Source: CAZIXN01 sp039180415 (lineage in GTDB: Bacteria; Planctomycetota; Phycisphaerae; Phycisphaerales; Phycisphaeraceae). From it: a stretch of DNA of 64,000 bases. A program made the position numbers and the translations under genes. The first letter of the stretch is position 1; every line of letters begins with the position of its first letter. The notes beneath the pieces are model-generated. The model ran no database searches. It was not told where the DNA came from and saw only the letters and a list, made by a program, of their open reading frames with translations. The stretch covers positions 10,850-74,849 of the forward strand of contig JBCDDH010000005.1 of the NCBI GenBank assembly GCA_039180415.1, in the 5' to 3' direction. Below are positions 27,086 to 35,643 of this stretch, in pieces.

Positions 27086-28384
27086 TTACATCATCGAGCT
27101 CATCAGCTTGACGAGCGGCAGGAACAGGGCGACGACGATGAAGCCGACGATGCCGCCGAGCACGACGACCATGATCGGTTCGAGCAGCGACACGAGGCCG
27201 GCCACCGCGGTGTCGACCTCTTCGTCGTAGTTGTCCGCGATCTTCAGCAGCATCTTGTCGAGGTCGCCGGTCTCTTCGCCGACGTCGATCATGTTCACGA
27301 CGATGGGGTCGCAGACCTTGGCTTTACGCAGCGGCTCGGCGAAGCTGTCGCCCTGACGCACGGAGTCGTGCACGTCGCGGAGGGCGTTGGCGTAGATGGC
27401 GTTGCCGGTGGTGTCGGCGGTGATGGTGATGGCGTCGAGGATGGGGACGCCCGCGTTGACCAGGGTGCCGAGGGTCCGGGTGAACTTCGCGATGGTGGAC
27501 TTGCGGACCAGGTTGCCGATGATCGGGGCCTTGATGAAGATCCAGTCGGTGATGAACTTGCCGCCGGAGGTTTTGCGGACGAGCTTCATCAAGAGCCAGA
27601 GGATGGGGGGCACGAAGATGAGGACGACGACACCGGGGATGGTCTGGTCGGGGTTGATGCCGAAGAGCGGGCCGGCGAGCCACTTGGAGGCTTCGATGAG
27701 GAAGAGGGTGAGCGCGGGCATCTCGGTGCCGAAGTCGTCGAAGATCTCGATGAACTTGGGCACGATCAGGAGCATGATGCCCACGACGATGATCGACGCG
27801 ACGCCGATGACCGCGGCGGGGTAGATCATGGCGGAGATGATCTTGGCCTTGAGCTTGGCGGCCTTTTCGAGGAAGTCGGCCAAGCGGGCGAGGATCAAGT
27901 CCAACACGCCGCCGATCTCGCCGGCGGCGATCATCTTGGTGTAAAGGGTGTTGAAGGCCTTGGGGTGCTTGGCCATCGCGTCGGAGAGGGCGGCGCCGGA
28001 GGAGACGTCCTCGTGGATCTCGGTGAGGGCCTTTTTGAGTGGGCCGGGCTTTTGTTGCTGTTCGAGGATCGCGAGCGAGCGGAGGATGGGCAGGCCGGCG
28101 TCCTGGAGGGTGGACATCTGGCGGGTGAACGTCGTGAGCTGCTTGTTGCTCACGCCGCCGAAGGAGATGGTGATGTCGCCGCCCTTTTTCTTTTCGCCGC
28201 CGCCTCCGCCCTTGCCGCCGCCTTTGCCCGCGGCACCCTTCTTGGCCTTCTGTTCGCGGATGGCGGTGGGGAAGAAGCCTTGGCTCTTGATGCGGGCCGC
28301 GGCCTCGTCGGGATTGGCCGCGCTGATCGTGCCTTTCTGCGGCTTGCCCGCGTCGTTGAGCGCTTCGAACGAGTAGTTAGGCAT
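27086..28384 (-). CDS. gspF: Type II secretion inner membrane protein GspF
   Basis: The 432-residue product has two T2SF domains (about residues 85-205 and 290-415), each ending in hydrophobic helices, plus a final membrane helix (LLEPIMVVVLGGIVGFIVVA). Motifs TFTRQMSTLQDAGLPILRSL and KFTRTLGTLVNAGVPILDAI are the duplicated domain starts. Between the N-terminal segment and the first domain there is an unusual Gly/Lys-rich linker (about residues 48-70). GspF is the membrane platform that couples the GspE ATPase to pseudopilus assembly. Confidence 0.95.
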   Translation of the reverse strand: MPNYSFEALNDAGKPQKGTISAANPDEAAARIKSQGFFPTAIREQKAKKGAAGKGGGKGGGGGEKKKGGDITISFGGVSNKQLTTFTRQMSTLQDAGLPILRSLAILEQQQKPGPLKKALTEIHEDVSSGAALSDAMAKHPKAFNTLYTKMIAAGEIGGVLDLILARLADFLEKAAKLKAKIISAMIYPAAVIGVASIIVVGIMLLIVPKFIEIFDDFGTEMPALTLFLIEASKWLAGPLFGINPDQTIPGVVVLIFVPPILWLLMKLVRKTSGGKFITDWIFIKAPIIGNLVRKSTIAKFTRTLGTLVNAGVPILDAITITADTTGNAIYANALRDVHDSVRQGDSFAEPLRKAKVCDPIVVNMIDVGEETGDLDKMLLKIADNYDEEVDTAVAGLVSLLEPIMVVVLGGIVGFIVVALFLPLVKLMSSMM

Positions 28385-28482
28385 GGTGAACTCCTATCGC
28401 TTGATGGAGCCCCGGGGGGCAATCCGGGGCCGGGCCCGCATCCGCTCGCGGGCCTCCACTCAACTCCCGGGTCGGCGAGGAT
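28385..28482 (-). promoter_or_regulatory. Two hairpins in the gspE-gspF spacer
   Basis: The 98-base spacer has two strong hairpins: arms 28409-28415 / 28424-28430 (GCCCCGG / CCGGGGC) and 28433-28439 / 28448-28454 (GGCCCGC / GCGGGCC). There is no T-tract. In the message they lie between gspE and gspF and may set relative expression by processing or partial termination. Confidence 0.5.
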
Positions 28483-30243
28483 TCAATCCTCGATCATCGT
28501 TTCCCGGACGACCTCGTCCAGGCTGGTCAAGCCGTCGTACATGGCGATCAGGCCGGTCTGTCGGAGCGTCCGCATCCCGCGCTTGCGGGCTTCGGAACGC
28601 AGCAGCTGCGAGCTCGCCTGCTTCATGATCAGGTCGCGCAACTCGTCGTCGAGCACCATGATTTCGTACAGGCCCATGCGGCCCTTGTAGCCTGACTGGT
28701 TGCAGAAGTCGCAGCCCCGCCCGCGGAACAACTGCCGGCCTTCCAGGTCTTCGAGCGTGAGGTTCAGGGCGAACAGCTCGTCCTCGGTGGGGTCGTAGGC
28801 TTCCTTGCACCGCGGGCAGATCTTCCGGACCAGCCGCTGGGCGACGATGCCTTCGATTGTGGCGGTGATGAGGAAGGATTCCAGCCCCAGGTCTAGGAGG
28901 CGCGCGATCGATGAAGGCGCGTCGTTGGTGTGCAGGGTGGTGAACACCAGGTGGCCCGTCAGCGAGGCCTGCACCGCGATCTGGGCGGTCTCGAGGTCGC
29001 GGGTCTCGCCGACGAGGATGATGTCGGGGTCTTGCCGGAGGAACGACCGTAGCGCCGACGCGAACGTGAGGCCGACCGCGGGGTTGACCTGCACCTGGCA
29101 GAGCCCGTCGATGTCGTATTCAACAGGGTCCTCGGCGGTGAGGATCTTCTCGCTGATCTCGTTGAGTTCCGCCAGAGCGGAATACAAGGTGGTGGTCTTG
29201 CCCGAGCCGGTGGGCCCGGTGACGATGACGATGCCGTTGGGCTTGTGGATCAGCTGGCGGAAGGTGTCCAGGTCGTCGGGCCGCATGCCGACCGAGTCGA
29301 GGGACAATTTGGTGTTGGTGCGGTCGAGCACACGCATGACGACCGACTCGCCGAACATCGTGGGCAGCACCGCGACGCGGAGGTCCACGGGATTGGCGCC
29401 GACCGTCAGCTCGATCCGGCCGTCTTGGGGGAGGCGGCGTTCGGCGATGTCCAGGTCGGCCATGACCTTCACGCGGGAGACGATCGGCAGGGCCAGGTGC
29501 CGCGGCGGGGGGATCATCTCGTAGAGCACGCCGTCGATGCGGTACCGCCTCTTGAACTCGTCCTCGAACGGCTCGAAGTGGATGTCGGAGGCCTTGTCCT
29601 TAATCGCTTGGAGCAGGACGAGATTGAGCAGCCGGATCACCCGGTTGTCGTTGGCCATCTCGATCTGTTCTTCGAGATCGACCGACTTGGAGCCGTCGAG
29701 CACGAAGTCGTCGTCTTCGTCGGTCTCGCCGTAGAACTCGTCCATCAGCGACTGCAGCGAGTCTTCATCCTCGCCGTAGTGCTGCTCGATCCGTTTCTCG
29801 AGCTCTTCCTCGGAGGCGACGACCGCATCGACGGAAAAGCCCATCATCAGTTGGAGCGTGTCTAAGGCTTGATAGTTGTCCGCGGATTTGACGGCGACGG
29901 TCAGCCGCTTCTTGCCCTCGTCGTACGACAACGGCAAAACCGAATAGGTGTTCGCCATCTCCGCGGGGATCTTCTTGAGGACCTCTTCGGGGATGTCGAA
30001 CTCGGCCAGGTTGACCATCGCCATGCCCTGCTGGGCGGCGAGCCCCTGATTGAGCTGGTCGGCATTGACGTAGCCCAGTTCGATCAGCAGCGTGCCGATC
30101 GGTGCTCTGCGGGTCTTCTGCAGCGACAGTGCTTCTTGCACTTGATCTCGGGTGCAGAACCCCAGCTTGGTCAAGACACGGCCGATACGACGGCCTTTGA
30201 GGTCGGCGCTTTTCGAAGATTTGGGGGCGGTCTTCTGGGCCAT
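28483..30243 (-). CDS. gspE: Type II secretion ATPase GspE with MshEN domain
   Basis: The 586-residue hexameric ATPase powers pseudopilus assembly. Walker A is GPTGSGKTTT (near residue 341), Walker B ILVGETRDLETAQIA, and a tetracysteine zinc site is formed by CPRC and CDFC (about residues 474-513). The N-terminus has two copies of the MshEN pattern, RRIGRVLTKLGFCTRDQV..AL..Q and PIGTLLIELGYVNADQL..GL..Q, which binds cyclic di-GMP in MshE-type ATPases. It is the first gene of the operon; upstream (30339-30366, minus strand) is a possible TTGGAA/TATGCT promoter. PilB is a close relative, but the following pseudopilin set favours a type II system. Confidence 0.93.
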   Translation of the reverse strand: MAQKTAPKSSKSADLKGRRIGRVLTKLGFCTRDQVQEALSLQKTRRAPIGTLLIELGYVNADQLNQGLAAQQGMAMVNLAEFDIPEEVLKKIPAEMANTYSVLPLSYDEGKKRLTVAVKSADNYQALDTLQLMMGFSVDAVVASEEELEKRIEQHYGEDEDSLQSLMDEFYGETDEDDDFVLDGSKSVDLEEQIEMANDNRVIRLLNLVLLQAIKDKASDIHFEPFEDEFKRRYRIDGVLYEMIPPPRHLALPIVSRVKVMADLDIAERRLPQDGRIELTVGANPVDLRVAVLPTMFGESVVMRVLDRTNTKLSLDSVGMRPDDLDTFRQLIHKPNGIVIVTGPTGSGKTTTLYSALAELNEISEKILTAEDPVEYDIDGLCQVQVNPAVGLTFASALRSFLRQDPDIILVGETRDLETAQIAVQASLTGHLVFTTLHTNDAPSSIARLLDLGLESFLITATIEGIVAQRLVRKICPRCKEAYDPTEDELFALNLTLEDLEGRQLFRGRGCDFCNQSGYKGRMGLYEIMVLDDELRDLIMKQASSQLLRSEARKRGMRTLRQTGLIAMYDGLTSLDEVVRETMIED

Positions 30244-30338
30244 GCGTCGCCTTACCTAAAGAGTCAATTGTTTCGTATTCCAGGTGTCTTAGCGAATCGG
30301 GCTTGATTTCAAACTAAAAACACGAGAGACCATGAGCT

Positions 30339-30366
30339 AGCATAGTGTAAGGACATTGGATTCCAA
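30339..30366 (-). promoter_or_regulatory. Possible promoter of the secretion operon
   Basis: On the minus strand TTGGAA (30366-30361) and TATGCT (30344-30339) are separated by 16 bases, about 95 bases upstream of gspE. Both boxes match the sigma-70 consensus at four of six positions. The gap to divergent proA is 224 bases and must hold promoters for both. Confidence 0.3.
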
Positions 30367-30467
30367 GCCGTATGCTAGGGGTTTGCGAGACGGGCGAATG
30401 GAAAGTGGAACAATGTTTGATTTTCAAATCCTCCAATGGAGGCGAATCCAACCGATAAACTGCCACC

Positions 30468-31763
30468 ATGACGATGTCTCCGACCGCGATGGAAACCGAT
30501 CTGGCCGCATACTGCACGGAGTTGGCTCGTTCGGCTCGGGCTTCGTCTCGGGTTGTCTCGGCCGCGTCGGGAAGTGTTCGTCAGGCGGCTTTGATCGGGA
30601 TGGCTGAGGCGGTGGAAAGCCGCGCGTCCGAATTGCAAGCGGCTAACCAGCAGGACCTCGACGCCGCGCCAAGCTTGGGGCTGACCGAAGCGATGATCGA
30701 TCGGCTTCGCTTGACCGACGCCCGGCTGGAATCGATGGCCCGGGGTGTACGCGACATCGCCGCTCAAGAAGACCCGGTGGGGGCGGTGCTCGACGGCAGG
30801 GTCCTACCCAACGGGATCCGCCTGCTGCGTCGGCGGGTGCCTCTGGGCGTGGTATTGATCATTTTCGAGAGCCGGCCGAACGTCACGGCGGACGCGGCGG
30901 CGCTGTGTCTCAAAGCCGGGAACGCGGCGATCCTGCGGGGCGGGAAGGAGGCGCTGCACAGCAACCGGGCGATCGCCGAGTGCGTCCGGTCGGGCTTGGA
31001 GCGGGCCGGTCTGCCGGGGGACGCGGTGCAACTGGTCGGCACCACGGACCGGGCCGCGGTGGGGCACCTGCTGCAGCTCGATCAGGACATCGACGTGTGC
31101 ATCCCGCGTGGCGGCGAGAGCCTGATCCGTGCGGTGGTGACGCAGAGCAAGATCCCGGTCATCAAGCACTACACGGGCAACTGCCACGTCTACATCGACG
31201 AGCACGCCGATCCGAAGAAGGCCGTGGAAATCGCTTTGAATGCCAAAACCCAGCGCACGGGTGTATGCAACGCCGCGGAGACGTTCCTGTTCCACGCGGG
31301 GTGTGTAGACAACGGGCTACTGAAGCGGGCCTGCGTCGCGTTGCTGGACGCGGGGGTGGAGCTTCGGGCCTGTGAGCGCACCCGGTCGGCGGTCGGTGGG
31401 CACGCCGGGCTGCTCCAAGCGGGCGACGACGACTGGGCCGCCGAATATCTGGACATGATCGCCGCGGTGCGGGTGGTGGACTCGGTGGCGGACGCGGCCG
31501 ACCACATCAACCGCTGGGGCAGCCGACACACCGACGCGATCGTGAGCGAGCGTGTCGGCCGCATCCAGGCATTCATGCAGGCGGTGGACACGGCCAATCT
31601 GATGGTGAACTGCTCGACGCGGTTCAGCGACGGCCAGGAATACGGCTTGGGCGCGGAAATCGGCATCAGCACCGACAAGCTGCACGCCCGCGGTCCCATG
31701 GGCGCGGCCGATTTATGCACCTACCAGTGGGTCGCGCAAGGCAACGGTCAGACGCGGGCGTAG
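30468..31763 (+). CDS. proA: Glutamate-5-semialdehyde dehydrogenase
   Basis: Reduces gamma-glutamyl phosphate to the semialdehyde in proline synthesis using NADPH. The 431-residue product has the catalytic Cys in QRTGVCNAAETFL, the cofactor region PLGVVLIIFESRPNVTADAA, and LCLKAGNAAILRGGKEA. Length is normal. The start may be ATG 30468 or the in-frame ATG two codons later. ProB is not nearby. The gene is monocistronic by appearance. Confidence 0.95.
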   Translation: MTMSPTAMETDLAAYCTELARSARASSRVVSAASGSVRQAALIGMAEAVESRASELQAANQQDLDAAPSLGLTEAMIDRLRLTDARLESMARGVRDIAAQEDPVGAVLDGRVLPNGIRLLRRRVPLGVVLIIFESRPNVTADAAALCLKAGNAAILRGGKEALHSNRAIAECVRSGLERAGLPGDAVQLVGTTDRAAVGHLLQLDQDIDVCIPRGGESLIRAVVTQSKIPVIKHYTGNCHVYIDEHADPKKAVEIALNAKTQRTGVCNAAETFLFHAGCVDNGLLKRACVALLDAGVELRACERTRSAVGGHAGLLQAGDDDWAAEYLDMIAAVRVVDSVADAADHINRWGSRHTDAIVSERVGRIQAFMQAVDTANLMVNCSTRFSDGQEYGLGAEIGISTDKLHARGPMGAADLCTYQWVAQGNGQTRA

Positions 31764-31868
31764 CCGCAAGGCAAGGCGGTGATTCGCGGCCGGGTTTGTG
31801 TGTCCTACTCTTCCGGATTTGGGAAACCCTGCTCGCCCGTTCCCGCCGTCGAGATCGCCGAGGGATTT

Positions 31869-31903
31869 AGCATTGTTCTGGATGAATTCTCCGAGACAAT
31901 GCT
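31869..31903 (+). promoter_or_regulatory. Inverted repeat in pseudopilin 5' leader
   Basis: AGCATTGT (31869-31876) pairs with ACAATGCT (31896-31903) about 20 bases before the start codon, just upstream of an AGGAG ribosome binding site. It could be an operator or a hairpin affecting translation. Low certainty. Confidence 0.35.
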
Positions 31904-31923
31904 CTTAATTCAGGAGACGCTTT

Positions 31924-32787
31924 ATGGCCCCGACTTCTCCGACGCCCGGCCCCGCCCAACCCCGCGTTCGCCGACGCGGCGGCTTCACACTCATCGAACT
32001 GCTCGTCACGATCGCCATTATCGCGTTGCTGATCGGCATCCTCTTGCCGGTGCTCTTCGCCGTGCGTGGTGCGGGGCGGTCGGCGATGTGCCTGTCGAAC
32101 CTTCGGAGCGTGACGCAGGCGGCGCTGGTGTTCTCGGCCGATCACCGCGACCAATTGCCCAGCAACCGCGTCCGGTCCGATGCGGTGCCGGACATCTCGA
32201 CGGGCGCCACGAATGCTCACATCACCTGGCGCGCGTTCCTGGTGCTGAAGAACTACCTGCCCGATGGGCCCGACGCGAGCGACGCCGGCGAGACGGGGTC
32301 GGACGTTTGGCTGTGTCCGTCCGCGCCCACCGGCGCGTTGTCCGAGCAGGCGCAGTTCGACGGCTTCGCGACGTACTGCGAGGACGACGTGGTGAGCAAC
32401 TACGCCTACAACGGCATGCTCGCTTGGAGGTACCCGCCGCCGATCGACCCGGAAGACATCGACTTGATCCGCATCAAGCAGCCGAGCGTCACGTTTGCGG
32501 TAGGCGAGACGCGTGCGCAATGGCCGGACGTGCGGGAGCTGCTGATCGACGTGTGGACGCCGCCGCCGTTTGTCGCGGGCACCGAGGCGGGCGACGCGGC
32601 GTGGGACGGCGGGGGCGTGTTCTCGTGGTGGCACGCCGGCGACGCGCACTGGGCGATGTTCGACGGCTCGGTGAGTTCGATGGGTCTGCTGGAAACGGTG
32701 CAGGGCACGCCGCGCTGGCGCAACGTGCCGGTCGAAGCGGGCTTCTACGACGACTGGCCGGAGCGCGTGGCTCCGAAGTACCGGTAA
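31924..32787 (+). CDS. Prepilin-type pseudopilin, DUF1559-like
   Basis: The 287-residue product has a basic leader and RRGGFTLIELLVTIAIIALLIG, followed by the same CLSNLRSVTQAALVFSADH helix extension as the pseudopilin at 15948-16814, with which it is clearly paralogous. The C-terminus carries WHAGDAHWAMFDGSVSSM, the H-x(9)-DG signature. An AGGAG site lies 8 bases before the ATG. It is a single-gene unit between proA and nuoG, outside the gsp operon. Confidence 0.87.
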   Translation: MAPTSPTPGPAQPRVRRRGGFTLIELLVTIAIIALLIGILLPVLFAVRGAGRSAMCLSNLRSVTQAALVFSADHRDQLPSNRVRSDAVPDISTGATNAHITWRAFLVLKNYLPDGPDASDAGETGSDVWLCPSAPTGALSEQAQFDGFATYCEDDVVSNYAYNGMLAWRYPPPIDPEDIDLIRIKQPSVTFAVGETRAQWPDVRELLIDVWTPPPFVAGTEAGDAAWDGGGVFSWWHAGDAHWAMFDGSVSSMGLLETVQGTPRWRNVPVEAGFYDDWPERVAPKYR

Positions 32788-32790
32788 GGC

Positions 32791-34449
32791 TTACAGCGCG
32801 ACGAATTCGACTTCGCTGAGCGGGACCTCTTCGTCCGTGGGGTGATGCACTTCCGTGACGAAGGATCCGCCGAGTTGTTCGCGGACGGCGGCGGCGTCGT
32901 ACTTCCCAGAGCGCCTGCCCCCGAGGCGGGCGAGCAGGTCGGTGGCGATCTGGCCTTCAGTTTTGGCGCCTTCGAGGACGGGGATCGCTTCCGCGAACGC
33001 TTGGATGCGGTTCGTGGCGTTTTCGAACGTGCCGGCCTTTTCAAGCCATGTCGCGCCCGGAAGCACGACGTCCGCGCCGCCGGTGCCCGCATCCACCAAG
33101 ACGCCGGGCAGCGTGTCGATCAGCGCAACAAACTTGCCGTTCAGGGCGGAGCGGAAGTCGTCGGTGATCCAGGCGTTGGGGTAGTTGCCGGTGAGGACGA
33201 CGGCGTGGAGGTTCGTCAGGTCCAGCGCGTCGAACTCGAGCACGTTGTCGGCCACGCCCTGCAAGGCGCGGCGGACGCCGCGGGCGTTGGGCGCTTTCTC
33301 GGCGCGGATCGTGTAGCCGCCGGGGAAGGCGCGGTCTTGTCCGTCCACGGGCACGGGGCCCACGGCCAAGACGGCCTGGGGGTCGAGCTTTCGGGCGAGG
33401 GTGCCGAGCAGGAAGGCTTCCTCGCTGGCGAGCATGGGCGAAACGACAAAGGCCAACGCCCCCTCGCCCTTCTTGAGCTTGGTGACTTCGAGCTTTTCGA
33501 GCAGCGTGTCGTAAGCAGTGTTGAAGTCCGTGGGCTCGTGCGTGCCGTGCCGCTTGACCAGCGGCGTGGTCAGGCGGTCCGGCGAATGGACGTGTTTCCA
33601 GCCGTAGCGGATCTCGTCGGAGGTCCACCATTGGTTGACGTCGAGGTTGGTACGGGGCTTGAGGCGGTAGACCTTGCCCTCGTTGGTTTCGACGGAGAGG
33701 TTGTCGCCGGAGGCGGTGACGCCGTCGATGCTGGGGGTCTTGGTGAGGTTCCAGACGCGCATCGACATCAGGAAGTCTTTGTCCAGCAAAGCGCCGACGG
33801 GGCAGATGTCCACGACGTTGCCGGCGAGCGGGTTGTCCAGGGGCTTGCCGGGGAAGACGTCGATCTGTTCCTCGGAGCCGCGGCCGAACACGCCCAGTTC
33901 GTCGGTGCCGGTGACCTCGCGGGTGAAGCGGACGCACCGGGTGCACATGATGCAGCGGTCGGAGTAAAGCAGCACGTCCGGGCCGAGGTCTTTCTTGGGC
34001 TGCTTGATCTTGTCTTCCTGGAACCGGGAGGACGAGTTGCCGTAGCGGTAGCTGTAGTCCTGCAGCGAGCACTCGCCGGCCTGGTCGCACACCGGGCAGT
34101 CCAGCGGGTGGTTGATCAGCAGGTACTCCATGACCGCCTTCTGGTTGCCGACGGTCTTGGGGCTTTGGAGATGGATGACCGCGCCGTCGACGGCGGGCGT
34201 CTGGCAGGTGGGCACGAGCTTGGGGATCAGCTCGAGCTTGCCGTCGTTGCGGGGGTTGGGTTGGGAGACTTCGGCCAGGCAGATGCGGCAGGACGCGACC
34301 ACGGACATGCCCGGGTGGTAGCAGTAGTGCGGGATCTCGATGCCGTTATCGAGGGCGACCTGAAGCAGGCTCGGCTTGGTGGACGGGTCGAACTCGCACC
34401 GCCGGCCTTCGACGGTGACGGCGGCGGGCTTGGTGGTTTCGTCGGGCAT
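32791..34449 (-). CDS. nuoG: NADH-quinone oxidoreductase subunit G
   Basis: The 552-residue product has the complex I peripheral-arm iron-sulfur sites: a 2Fe-2S ferredoxin domain (YCYHPGMSVVASCRICLAE, then PTCQTP), the His/Cys site HPLDCPVCDQAGECSLQD, and a 4Fe-4S domain (CIMCTRCVRFTREVTG ... DICPVGAL). The C-terminal molybdopterin-oxidoreductase-like part is shorter than in E. coli (908 residues). No other nuo gene is in the window; the converging neighbour is a pseudopilin, and the gene behind its start is a metallophosphoesterase, so this is an isolated nuoG. Confidence 0.9.
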   Translation of the reverse strand: MPDETTKPAAVTVEGRRCEFDPSTKPSLLQVALDNGIEIPHYCYHPGMSVVASCRICLAEVSQPNPRNDGKLELIPKLVPTCQTPAVDGAVIHLQSPKTVGNQKAVMEYLLINHPLDCPVCDQAGECSLQDYSYRYGNSSSRFQEDKIKQPKKDLGPDVLLYSDRCIMCTRCVRFTREVTGTDELGVFGRGSEEQIDVFPGKPLDNPLAGNVVDICPVGALLDKDFLMSMRVWNLTKTPSIDGVTASGDNLSVETNEGKVYRLKPRTNLDVNQWWTSDEIRYGWKHVHSPDRLTTPLVKRHGTHEPTDFNTAYDTLLEKLEVTKLKKGEGALAFVVSPMLASEEAFLLGTLARKLDPQAVLAVGPVPVDGQDRAFPGGYTIRAEKAPNARGVRRALQGVADNVLEFDALDLTNLHAVVLTGNYPNAWITDDFRSALNGKFVALIDTLPGVLVDAGTGGADVVLPGATWLEKAGTFENATNRIQAFAEAIPVLEGAKTEGQIATDLLARLGGRRSGKYDAAAVREQLGGSFVTEVHHPTDEEVPLSEVEFVAL

Positions 34450-34497
34450 GGCGGGAGTTTAGCGGGGCGGTGGCGGTCGGCCCTTTAACATGCTCGC

Positions 34498-35511
34498 ATG
34501 CCGATCGAACTGACGCGACGGGACGTGGTGAAGGCGGGCTTGGCGGCTACGGTGGCGGGCATGAACGGTTGCGCACCGGCGAGCTACGTGGTGGGACCGA
34601 ACCGCGCCGCGCGGCCGGGAACGGACCGGGTGCTGGTGCTGTCGGACACGCACGTCGCGGGCGACCCGGCGACGCTGGGGCGCGCAGACGTGAGCATGGC
34701 GGAGCGCCTGGAGGCGGTGCTGGACGACGCGATGCCGATCGTGGGCCGAGGCGGTCACGCGCTGCAGATCAAGGGGCCGGTGCGGTCGTCGGATTACGAC
34801 TTCGCGCTGCTCAACGGCGATGCGGCGTACGACGTGGGCGCGGTTGAGGACTACACAACGCTCGTCGGGTTGTTGTCACGATTGTCCGATGCGGGGACGC
34901 CGACGCACGTGTTGTTGGGGAATCACGATCACCGGGAGCGCTTTTGGAGCATTGCTTCCGCGGAGCGCCAATCGCAACCCGGTCGAGCGCCCTCATCGAC
35001 GCCGGTGGCGGGTAAGCACGTCCGCAAGCTCGGCGTGGACGACGGCTCACGCTTCTGCGATTGGCTGCTGCTCGATTCGTTGCGTTCAACGGATGAGGTG
35101 CCGGGCACGCTCGGCGAGGATCAACTCGCGTGGCTCGACGCCGCGTTGGCCGAAGACCCCGGCCGGCCCGCGGTTTTGGTGCTCCACCACCCGCCGGTGG
35201 CGGACGACGATCCGGAGGAACCTTTCGGCCTACTAGATTTCGTGGCTTTTGGGAGCGTCGTGCAGAAACACGCCCACGTCAAAGCGGTGCTGCACGGCCA
35301 CACGCACCGCTGGGACCCCGATCAATATTGGATCAGCTTCTTGCGTCGGCGGGTTCCGATGATCGGGCTGCCGCCGACGTCTTACGTGTTCGAAGAGGGC
35401 CGGCCCTGGGGGTATGTCGTTGCGGACGTGGACGCGTCGGGGGCGACGTTCACGCTGCGAGCGATGGACGGTCACGCGGCAGACGGCGAGGCGGCGCGGG
35501 TGGAGTTTTAA
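34498..35511 (+). CDS. Tat-exported metallophosphoesterase
   Basis: The N-terminus LTRRDVVKAGLAATVAG has a twin-arginine pattern, followed by NGC, which could be a lipidation Cys. The calcineurin-like catalytic domain has all five blocks: VLSDTHV, LNGDAAYD, LGNHDHRE, LVLHHPP and HGHTHRW, giving the two-metal site. Family members hydrolyse phosphoesters such as 3',5'-cyclic nucleotides (CpdA-like) or sugar phosphates; the substrate here is unknown. It is divergent from nuoG with a 48-base gap. Confidence 0.87.
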   Translation: MPIELTRRDVVKAGLAATVAGMNGCAPASYVVGPNRAARPGTDRVLVLSDTHVAGDPATLGRADVSMAERLEAVLDDAMPIVGRGGHALQIKGPVRSSDYDFALLNGDAAYDVGAVEDYTTLVGLLSRLSDAGTPTHVLLGNHDHRERFWSIASAERQSQPGRAPSSTPVAGKHVRKLGVDDGSRFCDWLLLDSLRSTDEVPGTLGEDQLAWLDAALAEDPGRPAVLVLHHPPVADDDPEEPFGLLDFVAFGSVVQKHAHVKAVLHGHTHRWDPDQYWISFLRRRVPMIGLPPTSYVFEEGRPWGYVVADVDASGATFTLRAMDGHAADGEAARVEF

Positions 35512-35643
35512 CAGCCAGTGGTTGAGCGGAAACCCACGCGGGGGCTTCTTGGCCGAAGGGTTTCGGGGATGGCGGAGTTTTATCGGGCGCGGCCCGGGGT
35601 GTAACCGCGGCGGGCGTCGGGGGCGACCCGATATTCTTTAACT

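Noticed and set aside
27083..28690. Plus-strand open frame of 535 codons rich in Asp/His/Gly
   Set aside because: Antisense to gspF and the end of gspE; low-complexity product caused by codon bias.
17298..30243. Type IV pilus rather than type II secretion
   Set aside because: GspE and GspF are similar to PilB and PilC, but the G-H-I-J-K order and GspG calcium-loop remnant fit type II secretion; no pilT or pilMNOPQ is present.
30430..30442. CCTCC-AAT-GGAGG hairpin upstream of proA as a ribosome binding site switch
   Set aside because: The GGAGG is about 26 bases from the start codon, too far to be the ribosome binding site.
32842..34488. Plus-strand open frame of 548 codons
   Set aside because: Antisense to nuoG, whose Cys motifs prove the minus strand is coding.
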